DNA of 64,000 nucleotides from Capnocytophaga gingivalis ATCC 33624 (GCF_000174755.1 NZ_ACLQ01000021.1:1-64000); one strand, 5' to 3'. Shown: positions 56,010 to 64,000, numbered from the stretch's first letter. Made by a program: numbers and translations. The notes: generated by a model not told the origin, from the sequence alone.

Positions 56010-56963
56010 TTACTCCCATTCCAGAAGGCGTCTTTCCCCTTCTATAGTTTTTATATCGGTAATATCCTGAGACATTTCTATCACTCCACGATAGTTCTTC
56101 TGAGCATCGCGTACAGCGAAGTAGCGTACATAGATGAGTCTACCACGATAGTTGAACCAGAAGTTGGCTTCATTTTGGGTACCATTGCGGAAGGCTTCTA
56201 CGATCTTCAGTACTGTCCCTACACTCTTAGGAGGATGACAGAACTTCACCTCACGCCCTATGATTCCAGCACTACGAGGGAATACACGTTCCTCTCCACG
56301 ATTATAGAAAATAACCTTATCATTCTCATCGACAAAAGTAATATCAATAGGTAAGGTTTTGAGCAATAGATTTACTTGTTCTATAGTCAAATACCCTTCA
56401 TCATAGTGTTGTGCATTTTCATCGAAAACTACATCCGTACGTAGGGTGGTATCCTCCGAAGGGTGTATATATCCGGATTCATTAGGGTAAGTAGGTGGTG
56501 GAGTAGGAAGCATCCAACCAATCTCGTCCTCTCCTTGGCGCATCTTGATCCAATCCTCTTCAGAGAGAATCTCCAATGAGCGGGCAAAAAGAATGTTGTA
56601 CTCTACAGAGAGTAAGCGCTGGAGGTTGTCCTCCACATATACCATATTCTCTTTAGCTTTAGCTAAATCCTTTTCTTCTAAGTTCTTTCTGACTAAGCGG
56701 AACATATCGCGAATGGTATCGTGGAATGACCACATATTCTGCGAAGGGTTCGTCCACCCCTTTTGCTCCAAGAAAGGGAATAGCTGATTCTCTTTTCTTT
56801 GGAATCGCTTCTCCACGGTGGAAAGGTGATTGAAGAGATTATAGAACTTCTGATAATCCTTCTCAGGATCCGTTTGCATGATTTCTTCTAAAAGGTTTTG
56901 AATAAGTTCTGTTTCATGCAAATAAGTGCGTATAGGGTGTCCTTCTGCTAATTCTGAATACAT
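56010..56963 (-). CDS. Hemerythrin-PAS domain protein
   Basis: A 317-residue soluble protein. Residues 5-150 form a hemerythrin (HHE) four-helix domain with His9, His16, His46, Glu58 and His81 as possible di-iron ligands. Residues about 195-310 form a PAS domain (LLLKTLPIDITFVDENDKVIFYNRG...GREVKFCHPP). The usual DUF438 domain at the N-terminus of such proteins is absent. It may sense oxygen or nitric oxide or protect against them; no output domain is present. A -7 element (56988-56995) precedes it. Confidence 0.87.
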   Translation of the reverse strand: MYSELAEGHPIRTYLHETELIQNLLEEIMQTDPEKDYQKFYNLFNHLSTVEKRFQRKENQLFPFLEQKGWTNPSQNMWSFHDTIRDMFRLVRKNLEEKDLAKAKENMVYVEDNLQRLLSVEYNILFARSLEILSEEDWIKMRQGEDEIGWMLPTPPPTYPNESGYIHPSEDTTLRTDVVFDENAQHYDEGYLTIEQVNLLLKTLPIDITFVDENDKVIFYNRGEERVFPRSAGIIGREVKFCHPPKSVGTVLKIVEAFRNGTQNEANFWFNYRGRLIYVRYFAVRDAQKNYRGVIEMSQDITDIKTIEGERRLLEWE

Positions 56964-56987
56964 AATAATAGGGTATTAAATAGGTGG

Positions 56988-56995
56988 CAAATGTA
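56988..56995 (-). promoter_or_regulatory. -7 element of the hemerythrin-PAS gene
   Basis: TACATTTG on the minus strand, 25 bp before the start; no clear TTG partner. Confidence 0.45.
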
Positions 56996-57032
56996 CGAAA
57001 TTTTTTTGAGGAAAGAAACATAATTATTTGCT

Positions 57033-57062
57033 TTGAGAATAAAAAAAAATATGCTATCTTTG
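57033..57062 (+). promoter_or_regulatory. Promoter of ppa
   Basis: TTG (57033-57035) and TATCTTTG (57055-57062) are 19 bp apart; the start codon is 26 bp downstream. Confidence 0.8.
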
Positions 57063-57088
57063 CTCTCTAATTTTTTGATATAAATACA

Positions 57089-57601
57089 ATGGCAAAAGAA
57101 ACAACTTTTGATGTACTTATTGAGATTCCAAAGGGAAGTAGAAACAAGTACGAATATGATTTTGATTTAGGAAAAATGCGCTTCGATAGAATGCTCCATA
57201 CCTCCATGGTGTACCCTACTGACTATGGTTTTATTCCAGAAACTTTGGCCGATGATGGGGATCCTTTGGATGTATTGGTGATCTCCACCATTCCTTTTTT
57301 CCCTGGATGTGTAGTAGAGGTAAAACCTGTGGGTATCCTCTATATGTCCGATGAAAAAGGAGGGGACGAAAAAGTACTTTGTGTGCCTAAAGCCGATCCT
57401 ATGGTAAAATCACTCAATGAGCTTGACCAAGTAAACCCTCACCTTACTAAGGAAATAGAACACTTCTTCAAAGTATACAAAGACTTGGAAAACAAGAAGG
57501 TAGAAGTACGTGGCTGGGGAGATGCCCAGAAAGCGCTTGAGGTATACGAAGAGTGTATCGCTCGCTACAAAGGACAAAGTGCAAAGAAATTTGTTCTCTA
57601 A
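57089..57601 (+). CDS. ppa: Inorganic pyrophosphatase
   Basis: The soluble family I enzyme that splits pyrophosphate. The 170 residues show GSRNKYEYD, MVYPTDYGFIPETLADDGDPLDVLV (the metal-binding Asp cluster), DEKVLCVPKADP and VEVRGWGD. Length is normal for bacteria. Its stop codon lies at the border of the ATTAATGATTAATG hairpin that separates it from recA. Confidence 0.97.
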   Translation: MAKETTFDVLIEIPKGSRNKYEYDFDLGKMRFDRMLHTSMVYPTDYGFIPETLADDGDPLDVLVISTIPFFPGCVVEVKPVGILYMSDEKGGDEKVLCVPKADPMVKSLNELDQVNPHLTKEIEHFFKVYKDLENKKVEVRGWGDAQKALEVYEECIARYKGQSAKKFVL

Positions 57602-57665
57602 TGATTAATGATTAATGCCAACGTCTATTAATCATTAATCATTGATCATTAACCATTAATCATTA
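57600..57665. repeat. ATTAATGATTAATG inverted and direct repeats between ppa and recA
   Basis: A perfect 17-bp inverted repeat (57600-57616 and 57627-57643) is followed by further ATCATTAACCATTAATC words up to recA. No recA promoter of the usual type is visible here, so recA may depend on read-through or on a weak site. Confidence 0.75.
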
Positions 57666-57670
57666 AAAAG

Positions 57671-58834
57671 ATGGCAAAAAAAGAAAAAGATAAAGTAGAG
57701 GAAATCAAGGATAAAGATGCCAAAGCCCAAGCCCTGAAGCTTGCCTTGGAGCGCTTAGAGAAATCCTTCGGTAAGGGGACTGTAATGCGCCTTGGGGACA
57801 AAGTAGCTGAAAAGGTAGAGGTTATCCCTTCTGGCTCCTTAGGGTTGGATATTGCCTTGGGGGTAGGAGGTTATCCTCGTGGTAGGGTGATTGAGATCTT
57901 CGGTCAGGAATCCTCTGGTAAGACCACCCTAACCCTACATGCGATTGCTGAGGCTCAAAAACAAGGAGGTTCTGCTGCTTTCATAGATGCAGAGCATGCC
58001 TTTGACCCTTATTATGCTAAAAAAATAGGAATCGATATAGACAACCTAATCGTCTCCCAGCCAGACAATGGAGAACAAGCGCTTGAGATTGTCGATGGCT
58101 TGGTACGATCCGGTGCAGTGGATATTATCGTAGTGGACTCTGTGGCTGCCCTTACTCCTAAGTCTGAAATAGATGGGGAAATGGGAGATTCCAAAATGGG
58201 AGTACATGCCCGACTGATGTCTCAGGCACTGCGCAAGATCACTGGTAGTATCAGCAAAGCCAATTGCGTGGTAATGTTCATCAACCAGCTTCGAGACAAG
58301 ATAGGTGTTACTTTCGGAAATCCTGAAACAACCACTGGAGGAAACGCACTGAAATTCTACTCGTCCGTACGTGTAGATGTACGCCGACAAGCTGCTCCAC
58401 TGAAGAACAAAGACGGGGAGGCTTATGGTAATCTTACCCGAATCAAAGTGGTGAAAAATAAAGTAGCCCCTCCTTTCCAGAAAACAGAATTTGAAATTAT
58501 CTACGGAGAGGGTATCTCCAAGGTTTCTGAAATCGTAGATTGGGGTACCGAATTTGACATCCTCTCCAAGAGTGGTGCTTGGTATAGTTACCAAGGAACA
58601 CGCCTTGCCAATGGTCGCGATGCGATGAAGGCTTTACTTCTTGACAATCCTGAAATGGCCGAAGAGATTGAAAACAAAATCAAAGAGGCTGTCAAGGAAG
58701 GAAAAGTAGTAGTCAAGAAAAAAACCAAAAGCAGCAGTAGCAAATCCAAAGGAAAATCCAATGAGGATGACGATGATAATTATGACGAACCTGAGGATGA
58801 TGACAACTATCCAGATGAAGAAGACGACGATTAA
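57671..58834 (+). CDS. recA: Recombinase RecA
   Basis: The strand-exchange and SOS coprotease protein, 387 residues. Walker A is [14 protein letters not shown], with Gln where Pro is usual; FIDAEHAFD, the [20 protein letters not shown] segment and [30 protein letters not shown] are the family signatures. The C-terminus is long: a Lys/Ser stretch followed by about 25 residues of almost only Asp, Glu, Asn, Tyr and Pro. The acidic tail is a known autoinhibitory part in E. coli, but this one is longer. No LexA box was recognised upstream. Confidence 0.98.
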   Translation: MAKKEKDKVEEIKDKDAKAQALKLALERLEKSFGKGTVMRLGDKVAEKVEVIPSGSLGLDIALGVGGYPRGRVIEIFGQESSGKTTLTLHAIAEAQKQGGSAAFIDAEHAFDPYYAKKIGIDIDNLIVSQPDNGEQALEIVDGLVRSGAVDIIVVDSVAALTPKSEIDGEMGDSKMGVHARLMSQALRKITGSISKANCVVMFINQLRDKIGVTFGNPETTTGGNALKFYSSVRVDVRRQAAPLKNKDGEAYGNLTRIKVVKNKVAPPFQKTEFEIIYGEGISKVSEIVDWGTEFDILSKSGAWYSYQGTRLANGRDAMKALLLDNPEMAEEIENKIKEAVKEGKVVVKKKTKSSSSKSKGKSNEDDDDNYDEPEDDDNYPDEEDDD

Positions 58835-58838
58835 TAAC

Positions 58839-58869
58839 AAAAAACCGCTCCCAAAAAGAGCGGTTTTTT
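58839..58869. terminator. Terminator between recA and the TonB-dependent receptor gene
   Basis: AAAAAACCGCTC and GAGCGGTTTTTT form a perfect 12-bp stem with loop CCAAAAA. It serves both convergent genes. Confidence 0.93.
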
Positions 58870-58888
58870 CTATTTATATAATATGGCA

Positions 58889-61843
58889 TCAGAAGAGATG
58901 GAAGGTAGCGCGAGCAAAGACATAGCGTCCATTGAGCCCAAACTGAGAAGTGGCTCGTGAATAGACAAACTGGTCATTATTGTTATTAACCTTGACATTT
59001 TTCTCAGGATAAAGGTCAAAGAGGTTGTTCACCCCAAGGGTAAAAGAGGTCTTTGGAGTAAAGTTATACGCTATGGAAAGATCAGTGATTATTTTTCCAC
59101 GGATCACTTGGTGTCCCCGCTCATCGAATACAAAATCTCCTACTTGGTCAGCAGTTCGGATGATATCTGGTCCAGTGGCCTTGCCATAATAAGTATTGCG
59201 CAAGTAGCCATTCCATTTTCCTATGGTAAGATTGTGAGAAAGAGTAGCTTTGAAGCGAGGGATTACCTCTTCCAGAAGTACTCGAGAGCGCTCGGAGAAG
59301 AATTTTTCTTCAAGTCCTGCAGCCTTAATAGCTCTTGGGGTATGTATTTCTCCTACTTTTTTAGTTTGGGTAAGGTTAAAAGCAAAATCATTGGTCAGGG
59401 AGAACTTATCGTTTTGTAGCGAATGGCTCAGTACTACATCTATTCCTTTGGTTTCTACATCTACCGCATTGGCAAAGAACTGTACGGTATTGACATTGGC
59501 CAAATCAAATATTTGTTTGAGTTCATTCTCAGCAGTAGTATTCCCTGCAGGACGAGAAAAAGCTTCAGTAAGGATAATACGGTCATCCACACGGATAAAG
59601 TAAGCATCGGCACTGAGAGAGAGACCTGCCTTAGGCACTTTCAAGGCGAAACCTGCACTAACCGACTTGGATTTTTCTTCGCGAAGCTTATCTATTCCAA
59701 AGAGTTCTGCTGCACGAGAGATATTGTTAAAAGTACCTGTTTCCTGTAATACTCCATTGATCTGTAAGGTATTGATATTGGTATAATACAACTGATGAAT
59801 AGAAGGAGCACGGAAGCCAGTAGAGGCAGCCCCGCGGAGATTCACATTCGGAAAGAGTTTTACACGTGTAGCGAGCTTATAGTTAAAGGTATTTCCAAAG
59901 TCTGAATAATGTTCATAACGCACTGCAGCATTAGCCAATAACCATTTGGTAATATCTGTTTCGAATTCTCCATACCCTGCCACTACATTACGTGTTTTGG
60001 TAAGAGCACTTTCTTTCCTAAATCCAGGGAGCACTTGTGCGCCTCCAGGGAGTGCGTTCCCAAAAAAGTCAGTTGTCTTTTGGCTGCTTGGTGCTCCCAA
60101 TGGGAGTACTCCGCCATGTATATCATAGGTAGCATAGGAGAGTTCCTCGCCTGCCACTGTACTATAAGCCTCATGACGCTGCTCCAATCCAAAAGAAATA
60201 TTAGCCTTTTCAAAGAGCTCAAGAGGGCGAGAGAAGTCTAAGTTGATCGTATTCTGCAGGAAGCGTAACTTACCAGCATCGAAGGAGTCCGGAGAGGCAA
60301 AGCGTAAGCTGGTATTGCCTGTATTCTTAATGGTGTAGGCGAACTCATTGCGACCAAAGGTATTACTCAAGTCGATATGCCACTTCCCTACTTCTCCACG
60401 TATCCCTGCCGAGATAGAGGAATCCTGTATGTCGGTAGTTATCTTAGGCAAATATCCATTGGGATGTAAGCCTGTGAAAGTACGAGCTTGGTTAGGACGA
60501 CGGAAGAAGCCTCCTGCTTCTCCATAGCGATAACTCTGCCCTCCGAAAGCATACAGTTCCCAGTGCTTAGAGAAAGGAATCACTGCATTGATAAAGAACT
60601 GAGTCCCCAAGAGACTGGATTGGCCTACATGCATATTGAAATCTTTGCGGCCCAAGCCTCGGTAAGCGAGTTCCTGCTCGGTAAAGTCCTTCTTGAGAAG
60701 CGGCTGCAAGGCTGCTATAGAGGTAGCACCCTGTATCTGAGAGAGATAGCTGCTATCAAAATAATCTACCTCCTGAACATAACCTTTGATAAGCCCTAAT
60801 AGGCGAGAGTCTGCATCTACATTGATATTGCTAAAGTACCCCGATAAGTTGTCATTGTGCTCAAGAGCACGCAGTTCTATAGCATTGTAAGCGTTGAAAA
60901 TATCTCCATCAAAAGTACCTGCACGATGAGTTGTGTTACGAAACTGAGCAGAGAAAGTTAGGTTGAGGAATCCCCCCTTCTTGCCCAATTCGGTACCGTA
61001 ATTAATATCCAGCTGACCTTGTCCGCCATCAAAGTCACCCCTATGGTCATTAGCCTTAGGTGTAAGGTGACCTCCATAACTTACCTGAGCGGAAAGCCCT
61101 TTTTCTTTTTTGAGTTCTAAGTTCATCACCCCTGCGATGGCATCCGATCCATACTGAGCAGAAGCTCCATCACGCAATACCTCTATACGAGAGAGCGCAA
61201 AGGAAGGAATCGTATTCAGATCGGTTCCTACAGTGCCTCGCCCTGGAGTCCCATTGACATTGATAAAGGCAGAAGTATGTCGGCGCTTTCCGTTGAGAAG
61301 TACCAAAGTTTGGTCAGGCCCCAACCCACGCAACTGAGCTGGGTCAAGGTGATCCGAACCATCGGACACCACTTGAGTAGTGGAGGTAAAAGAGGGTGCT
61401 ATACTATTGAGTATCTGGTTAATATTCGCCTGTGGCTGTGTCTTGCTTGTTTTGGTCACATCGAAGACATCCACCGGTACAGGGCTGTCAATCTTAGTGC
61501 GTCCTCCTGCACGAGAGCCCACTACCAAGAGTTCAGGAAGTTCCTCGGCTTCACTCTCCAAGGAGACTAAGAGTTGTTTGTGCTTGCCTACCTTGACTTC
61601 CTTCGTCTTAAATCCTATATAGGAAAAGACAAGAGTTTCTTCGGGAGAGACTCTGAGGGTAAACTCTCCTTTCTCATTGGTCGTAGCCCCTCTGCTGGGA
61701 CTATCCTTTACCAAGATGGTAACTCCCAAGAGAGGCTCCTTTTGATCATCAGTAACTTTCCCTTTGAGGGTCTGCGCTCCTGCCACTGTGGCGAGGAGAA
61801 AAAAAGCAAGGCTTAAAAGCTGTTGTCGAATTTTTGTTCTCAT
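58889..61843 (-). CDS. TonB-dependent receptor with CarboxypepD-like N-terminal domain
   Basis: An outer-membrane active transporter of 984 residues. The signal peptide is MRTKIRQQLLSLAFFLLATVAGA. A carboxypeptidase regulatory-like domain (LKGKVTDDQKEPLLGVTILVKD) spans about 24-105. The plug follows with PVPVDVFDVTKTS, LNGKRRHTSAFINVNG and RIEVLRDGASAQYGSDAIAGVMNL, then the barrel, ending in ATFHLF with a terminal Phe. It is of the classical receptor type without a SusD partner. The ligand is unknown. Expression appears to be controlled by an attenuator-like leader with a sulfur-amino-acid-rich upstream ORF, which suggests a sulfur compound, peptide or metal complex; that is inference. Confidence 0.94.
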   Translation of the reverse strand: MRTKIRQQLLSLAFFLLATVAGAQTLKGKVTDDQKEPLLGVTILVKDSPSRGATTNEKGEFTLRVSPEETLVFSYIGFKTKEVKVGKHKQLLVSLESEAEELPELLVVGSRAGGRTKIDSPVPVDVFDVTKTSKTQPQANINQILNSIAPSFTSTTQVVSDGSDHLDPAQLRGLGPDQTLVLLNGKRRHTSAFINVNGTPGRGTVGTDLNTIPSFALSRIEVLRDGASAQYGSDAIAGVMNLELKKEKGLSAQVSYGGHLTPKANDHRGDFDGGQGQLDINYGTELGKKGGFLNLTFSAQFRNTTHRAGTFDGDIFNAYNAIELRALEHNDNLSGYFSNINVDADSRLLGLIKGYVQEVDYFDSSYLSQIQGATSIAALQPLLKKDFTEQELAYRGLGRKDFNMHVGQSSLLGTQFFINAVIPFSKHWELYAFGGQSYRYGEAGGFFRRPNQARTFTGLHPNGYLPKITTDIQDSSISAGIRGEVGKWHIDLSNTFGRNEFAYTIKNTGNTSLRFASPDSFDAGKLRFLQNTINLDFSRPLELFEKANISFGLEQRHEAYSTVAGEELSYATYDIHGGVLPLGAPSSQKTTDFFGNALPGGAQVLPGFRKESALTKTRNVVAGYGEFETDITKWLLANAAVRYEHYSDFGNTFNYKLATRVKLFPNVNLRGAASTGFRAPSIHQLYYTNINTLQINGVLQETGTFNNISRAAELFGIDKLREEKSKSVSAGFALKVPKAGLSLSADAYFIRVDDRIILTEAFSRPAGNTTAENELKQIFDLANVNTVQFFANAVDVETKGIDVVLSHSLQNDKFSLTNDFAFNLTQTKKVGEIHTPRAIKAAGLEEKFFSERSRVLLEEVIPRFKATLSHNLTIGKWNGYLRNTYYGKATGPDIIRTADQVGDFVFDERGHQVIRGKIITDLSIAYNFTPKTSFTLGVNNLFDLYPEKNVKVNNNNDQFVYSRATSQFGLNGRYVFARATFHLF

Positions 61844-61879
61844 TCGGTCTAATAATTTAGGGTTATAAGTTTAAAAAGA

Positions 61880-61918
61880 AAAAAGAAAGCAACGATACTA
61901 CATCATTGCTTTCTTTTT
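61880..61918 (-). terminator. Intrinsic terminator in the receptor leader (attenuator)
   Basis: AAAAAGAAAGCAA (61880-61892) and its exact complement (61906-61918) form a 13-bp stem, extended by three pairs across one wobble on the minus-strand RNA. The RNA then has UUUUUUCUUUUU. It ends 37 bp before the receptor start and would cut the transcript before the gene unless disrupted. Confidence 0.85.
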
Positions 61919-61940
61919 AGAATATCTATACTATGGACAA

Positions 61941-61999
61941 AAGAAATTATGATGTCTTACTAAGGGTAAGCCATTGAGCAACACATCATGTTATTTCTT
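61941..61999 (-). promoter_or_regulatory. Structured leader element competing with the terminator
   Basis: On the minus-strand RNA the arms AAGAAAU/AUUUCUU and AUGAUGU/ACAUCAU make a 14-bp interrupted stem, with an inner CUUAC/GUAAG hairpin. The segment ACAUCAU (61949-61955) can pair with AUGAUGU at 61983-61989 or with the identical AUGAUGU (61900-61906) in the 5' arm of the terminator. The two pairings exclude each other. Confidence 0.65.
61960..61989 (-). CDS. Nine-codon leader peptide upstream of the receptor (MMCCSMAYP)
   Basis: ATG at 61989 opens M-M-C-C-S-M-A-Y-P followed by two stop codons in a row (TAG TAA). Three Met, two tandem Cys and a Ser in six codons is far from chance composition. 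The first codons cover one arm of the leader hairpin, and the stops lie just before the segment that can pair with the terminator. This is where regulatory codons and stops sit in trp- and his-type attenuators. There is no Shine-Dalgarno sequence, but an A-rich GAAGAAATAAC precedes it, as usual in Bacteroidetes. Translation is not proven. Confidence 0.5.
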   Translation of the reverse strand: MMCCSMAYP

Positions 62000-62076
62000 C
62001 GAATAATACTCATTCTTAATTATTAATTTTCAATTGTTAATCCTTTTCCACCGTTCATTGTTCACGATTTCAGGCG

Positions 62077-62105
62077 CAAAGGTAGTAAAAATTTTTTAAT
62101 TACAA
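62077..62105 (-). promoter_or_regulatory. Promoter of the receptor leader
   Basis: On the minus strand TACCTTTG (62077-62084) and TTG (62103-62105) are 18 bp apart. Transcription would start near 62070 and give a leader of about 225 nt. Confidence 0.75.
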
Positions 62106-62147
62106 AACAAAAATAAATATTTTTTTATTATTTTTATTTTATATAGT

Positions 62148-63857
62148 TTAAAAGCCTACTGCCACATCATCTCCACGAGGATCAGCACCTCCTTCTAAGC
62201 TACCATCTTTCTCTACCAAAATAGCATCTACACGACCAATAATTACAAAGTTTTCTTCCTTAGGCACATAGCCTTTAGCCTTCAGCTTACTGATGACCAT
62301 AGGGTCAAAACCTTTGGGCTCGAACATGACATCGTCCGGTAACCATTGGTGGTGAAAGCGAGGCTTGCTTACTGACTCCTGCATAGTCATACCATACTCA
62401 AAGACATTGAGCATACACTGGAGTACAGAAGTAATAATGGTAGAGCCCCCTGGGGTACCTATAACCATACGGAGCTTCCCATTTTCCTCTACTATAGTAG
62501 GCGACATAGAGCTAAGCATTCGTTTGTTGGGTGCAATAGCATTCTTTTCAGACCCCACTAATCCGTAGGTATTTGGCTCCCCTGGCTTGATACTGAAATC
62601 ATCCATTTGATTATTGAGGAAAAAACCAGCTCCTTTTACATATACCTTGGAACCATAATTGGTGTTAAGAGTAGTGGTTACAGCTACCGCATTGCCCTCG
62701 CTGTCGACGATGGAGTAGTGAGTGGTCTCATCACTCTCATAACCGACCACCTTACCATGAGCTATCTCACTGGACTTGCTAGCCTTATCCCAAGAGAAGG
62801 TACTCATACGCTGTTTTAGATAGTCAGGAGAAAGTAGTGTCTGGGTAGGTACCTTTACAAAATCAGGATCCCCCAAAAAGTAAGCCCTATCGGCATAAGC
62901 ACGTCGCTCAGCCTCTACTAAGAGCTGTACATATTTTTCCCCATTGTGAGGGTATTGCCCAATCTTGTAAGGCTCTATCGATTTGATTATCTGAGCGATA
63001 CAGAGCCCCCCACTGGAAGGGAGTGGCATAGAGGAAATGGTATAATTCTTATAATTGAATGTAATAGGAGTACGCCACTGAGAGTGATAGTTCTTCAAGT
63101 CTTCAAGAGAGAGAATCCCCCCTAATTCTTGGACATAGCTTACGATACGCTTGGCAGTTTCTCCCTCGTAAAATTCAGCGCGACCATTGTCTCGAATACG
63201 TTCTAAGGTCTGTGCTAGTTCCTCATACTTAAAACACTCACCTGCCTTCCATCCATTCTCAAAAGGAGTGACATAATTATTGGCTTTTTTTATTTGTTCT
63301 ACATTTTTCCCCATGTAGAAATCCGCCTGTAAGGGAGTGATGACCACCCCATTGCGAGCTAAATCGATAGCTGGTTGTATGAGCTCTGCCATAGGGAGTT
63401 TTCCGAACTTCTTGTGTACTTCAAAGAGTGCATCTATCGTACCAGGCACCCCTATCGCAAGCGCCCCAAGGGTACTTTTACCAGGAATCACCTTGCCATT
63501 GGCATCCAAGTACATATCACGATGTGCTTTGTTAGGTGCTTTTTCTCGATAGTCCAAAGCGCCTTTTTCTCCATTAGCCAAACGGTATACCATAAAGCCT
63601 CCCCCGCCTATATTCCCAGCATTGGGGTAAGCCACTGCCAAGGCTAATTCTGTAGCGACCATTGCATCAAAGGCATTACCTCCTTTTTTAAGGATTGCAA
63701 GCCCTATCTCGGAGGCTTCCCTCTTGGCACTCACGACCATAGCATGCTTGGCCAATACCCCTTTTTTCTGTCCTGTGGCTACTTTCCCAGTAGTGCATGC
63801 ACTCACTAATAAGAAAAGAAGTGCTCCAAAAAATGAAAAGATTCTTTTTACAATCAT
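62148..63857 (-). CDS. ggt: Gamma-glutamyltransferase (lipoprotein)
   Basis: An N-terminal nucleophile hydrolase that removes gamma-glutamyl groups from glutathione and similar compounds. It has 569 residues, with lipobox LLVSAC (Cys21), so it is envelope-anchored. The large subunit has GGNAFDAMVA and GNIGGGGFMVYR. The self-cleavage site and nucleophile is Thr378 in DETTHYSIVD, as at Thr391 of E. coli. LSSMSPTIV and GTPGGSTIIT are in the small subunit. Its product pathway yields Cys-Gly and cysteine in the periplasm. That is of interest because the next gene downstream has a Cys/Met-coded leader. Confidence 0.96.
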   Translation of the reverse strand: MIVKRIFSFFGALLFLLVSACTTGKVATGQKKGVLAKHAMVVSAKREASEIGLAILKKGGNAFDAMVATELALAVAYPNAGNIGGGGFMVYRLANGEKGALDYREKAPNKAHRDMYLDANGKVIPGKSTLGALAIGVPGTIDALFEVHKKFGKLPMAELIQPAIDLARNGVVITPLQADFYMGKNVEQIKKANNYVTPFENGWKAGECFKYEELAQTLERIRDNGRAEFYEGETAKRIVSYVQELGGILSLEDLKNYHSQWRTPITFNYKNYTISSMPLPSSGGLCIAQIIKSIEPYKIGQYPHNGEKYVQLLVEAERRAYADRAYFLGDPDFVKVPTQTLLSPDYLKQRMSTFSWDKASKSSEIAHGKVVGYESDETTHYSIVDSEGNAVAVTTTLNTNYGSKVYVKGAGFFLNNQMDDFSIKPGEPNTYGLVGSEKNAIAPNKRMLSSMSPTIVEENGKLRMVIGTPGGSTIITSVLQCMLNVFEYGMTMQESVSKPRFHHQWLPDDVMFEPKGFDPMVISKLKAKGYVPKEENFVIIGRVDAILVEKDGSLEGGADPRGDDVAVGF

Positions 63858-63886
63858 AATATTTTTGCTTTATTTCAATTCAATGG

Positions 63887-63894
63887 CAAATATA
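63887..63894 (-). promoter_or_regulatory. -7 element of ggt
   Basis: TATATTTG on the minus strand, 30 bp before the start; the -33 partner is not clear. Confidence 0.5.
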
Positions 63895-64000
63895 GTTATT
63901 TTTTTGAAATAAAAAAGGGCTTTGTAAAAAAACTTCTCTTCTTCCCTATGAAGCTGTTTAAACTTTTCCTTATAATAAAGTAAAAGCTCCCAAGAATTAG

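Noticed and set aside
61844-62076. Known riboswitch class (cobalamin, TPP, SAM, preQ1)
   Set aside because: None of the conserved core sequences I know for these classes is visible; the leader peptide and A/B/C repeats explain the layout better.

Overview
The window looks like the chromosome of a member of the Flavobacteriaceae, most probably Capnocytophaga or a close relative. The grounds are SusC/SusD-type outer membrane proteins, a PorT homologue of the type IX secretion system, a very large secreted repeat protein of the type IX/gliding adhesin kind, BspA-type leucine-rich-repeat lipoproteins, and Bacteroidetes promoters (TAnnTTTG with TTG about 19 bp upstream) in front of many genes. Intergenic spacers are AT-rich. 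I saw no tRNA, rRNA, CRISPR array or insertion sequence. The genus is an inference from gene content.

Layout. 1-7939 (-): a giant secreted protein running off the left edge, broken by one frameshift near 1500. 8244-12837 (-): a DUF3467 protein and rpoC, with rpoC lacking rpoB upstream. 13390-15537 (+): an oligopeptidase B-like lipoprotein. 15620-18604 (-): an operon of three surface lipoproteins. 18781-21385 (-): a barstar-like protein, an acyl-CoA carboxylase beta subunit and a DUF2271 protein. 21557-22798 (+): a peroxiredoxin-thioredoxin-small protein operon. 22858-25323 (-): folP, a frameshifted two-domain Tai4-like immunity gene and an unknown secreted protein. 25381-30545 (-): ubiE/menG-porT-dsbD-dld. 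30722-32065 (-): an outer-membrane barrel protein. 32247-33913: a nitroreductase (+) and two small immunity-like genes (-). 34105-37791 (+): an ABC-F ATPase and dnaX, the latter with an A10 slippery run. 37796-42312 (-): exported peptidase E, a gene remnant, a secreted unknown, tpiA and a peptide transporter. 42607-44102 (+): a CapA-family protein and gcvH. 44151-45653 (-): an MlaE/MlaF-type ABC pair. 46147-53322 (+): a SusC-SusD-zinc metallohydrolase-DUF4302 uptake operon. 53462-55013 (+): an ExbB-like/DUF2149 pair and maf. 55006-56963 (-): a polyprenyl diphosphate synthase and a hemerythrin-PAS protein. 57089-58834 (+): ppa and recA. 58889-63857 (-): a TonB-dependent receptor and gamma-glutamyltransferase.

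The most striking signal is the leader of the TonB-dependent receptor (about 61844-62105, minus strand). It has a consensus promoter, a nine-codon upstream ORF reading MMCCSMAYP, a hairpin that starts on those codons, and an intrinsic terminator just before the receptor start. The 5' arm of that terminator repeats the first arm of the upstream hairpin, so the segment between them can pair with either. That is the layout of a trp-type attenuator, here with sulfur-amino-acid codons. Other points of note are likely transcriptional slippage in dnaX, a separate rpoC, frameshifts in two accessory genes, and a family of ATTAATGATTAATGA-type intergenic repeats that form hairpins and supply the last codons of several genes.
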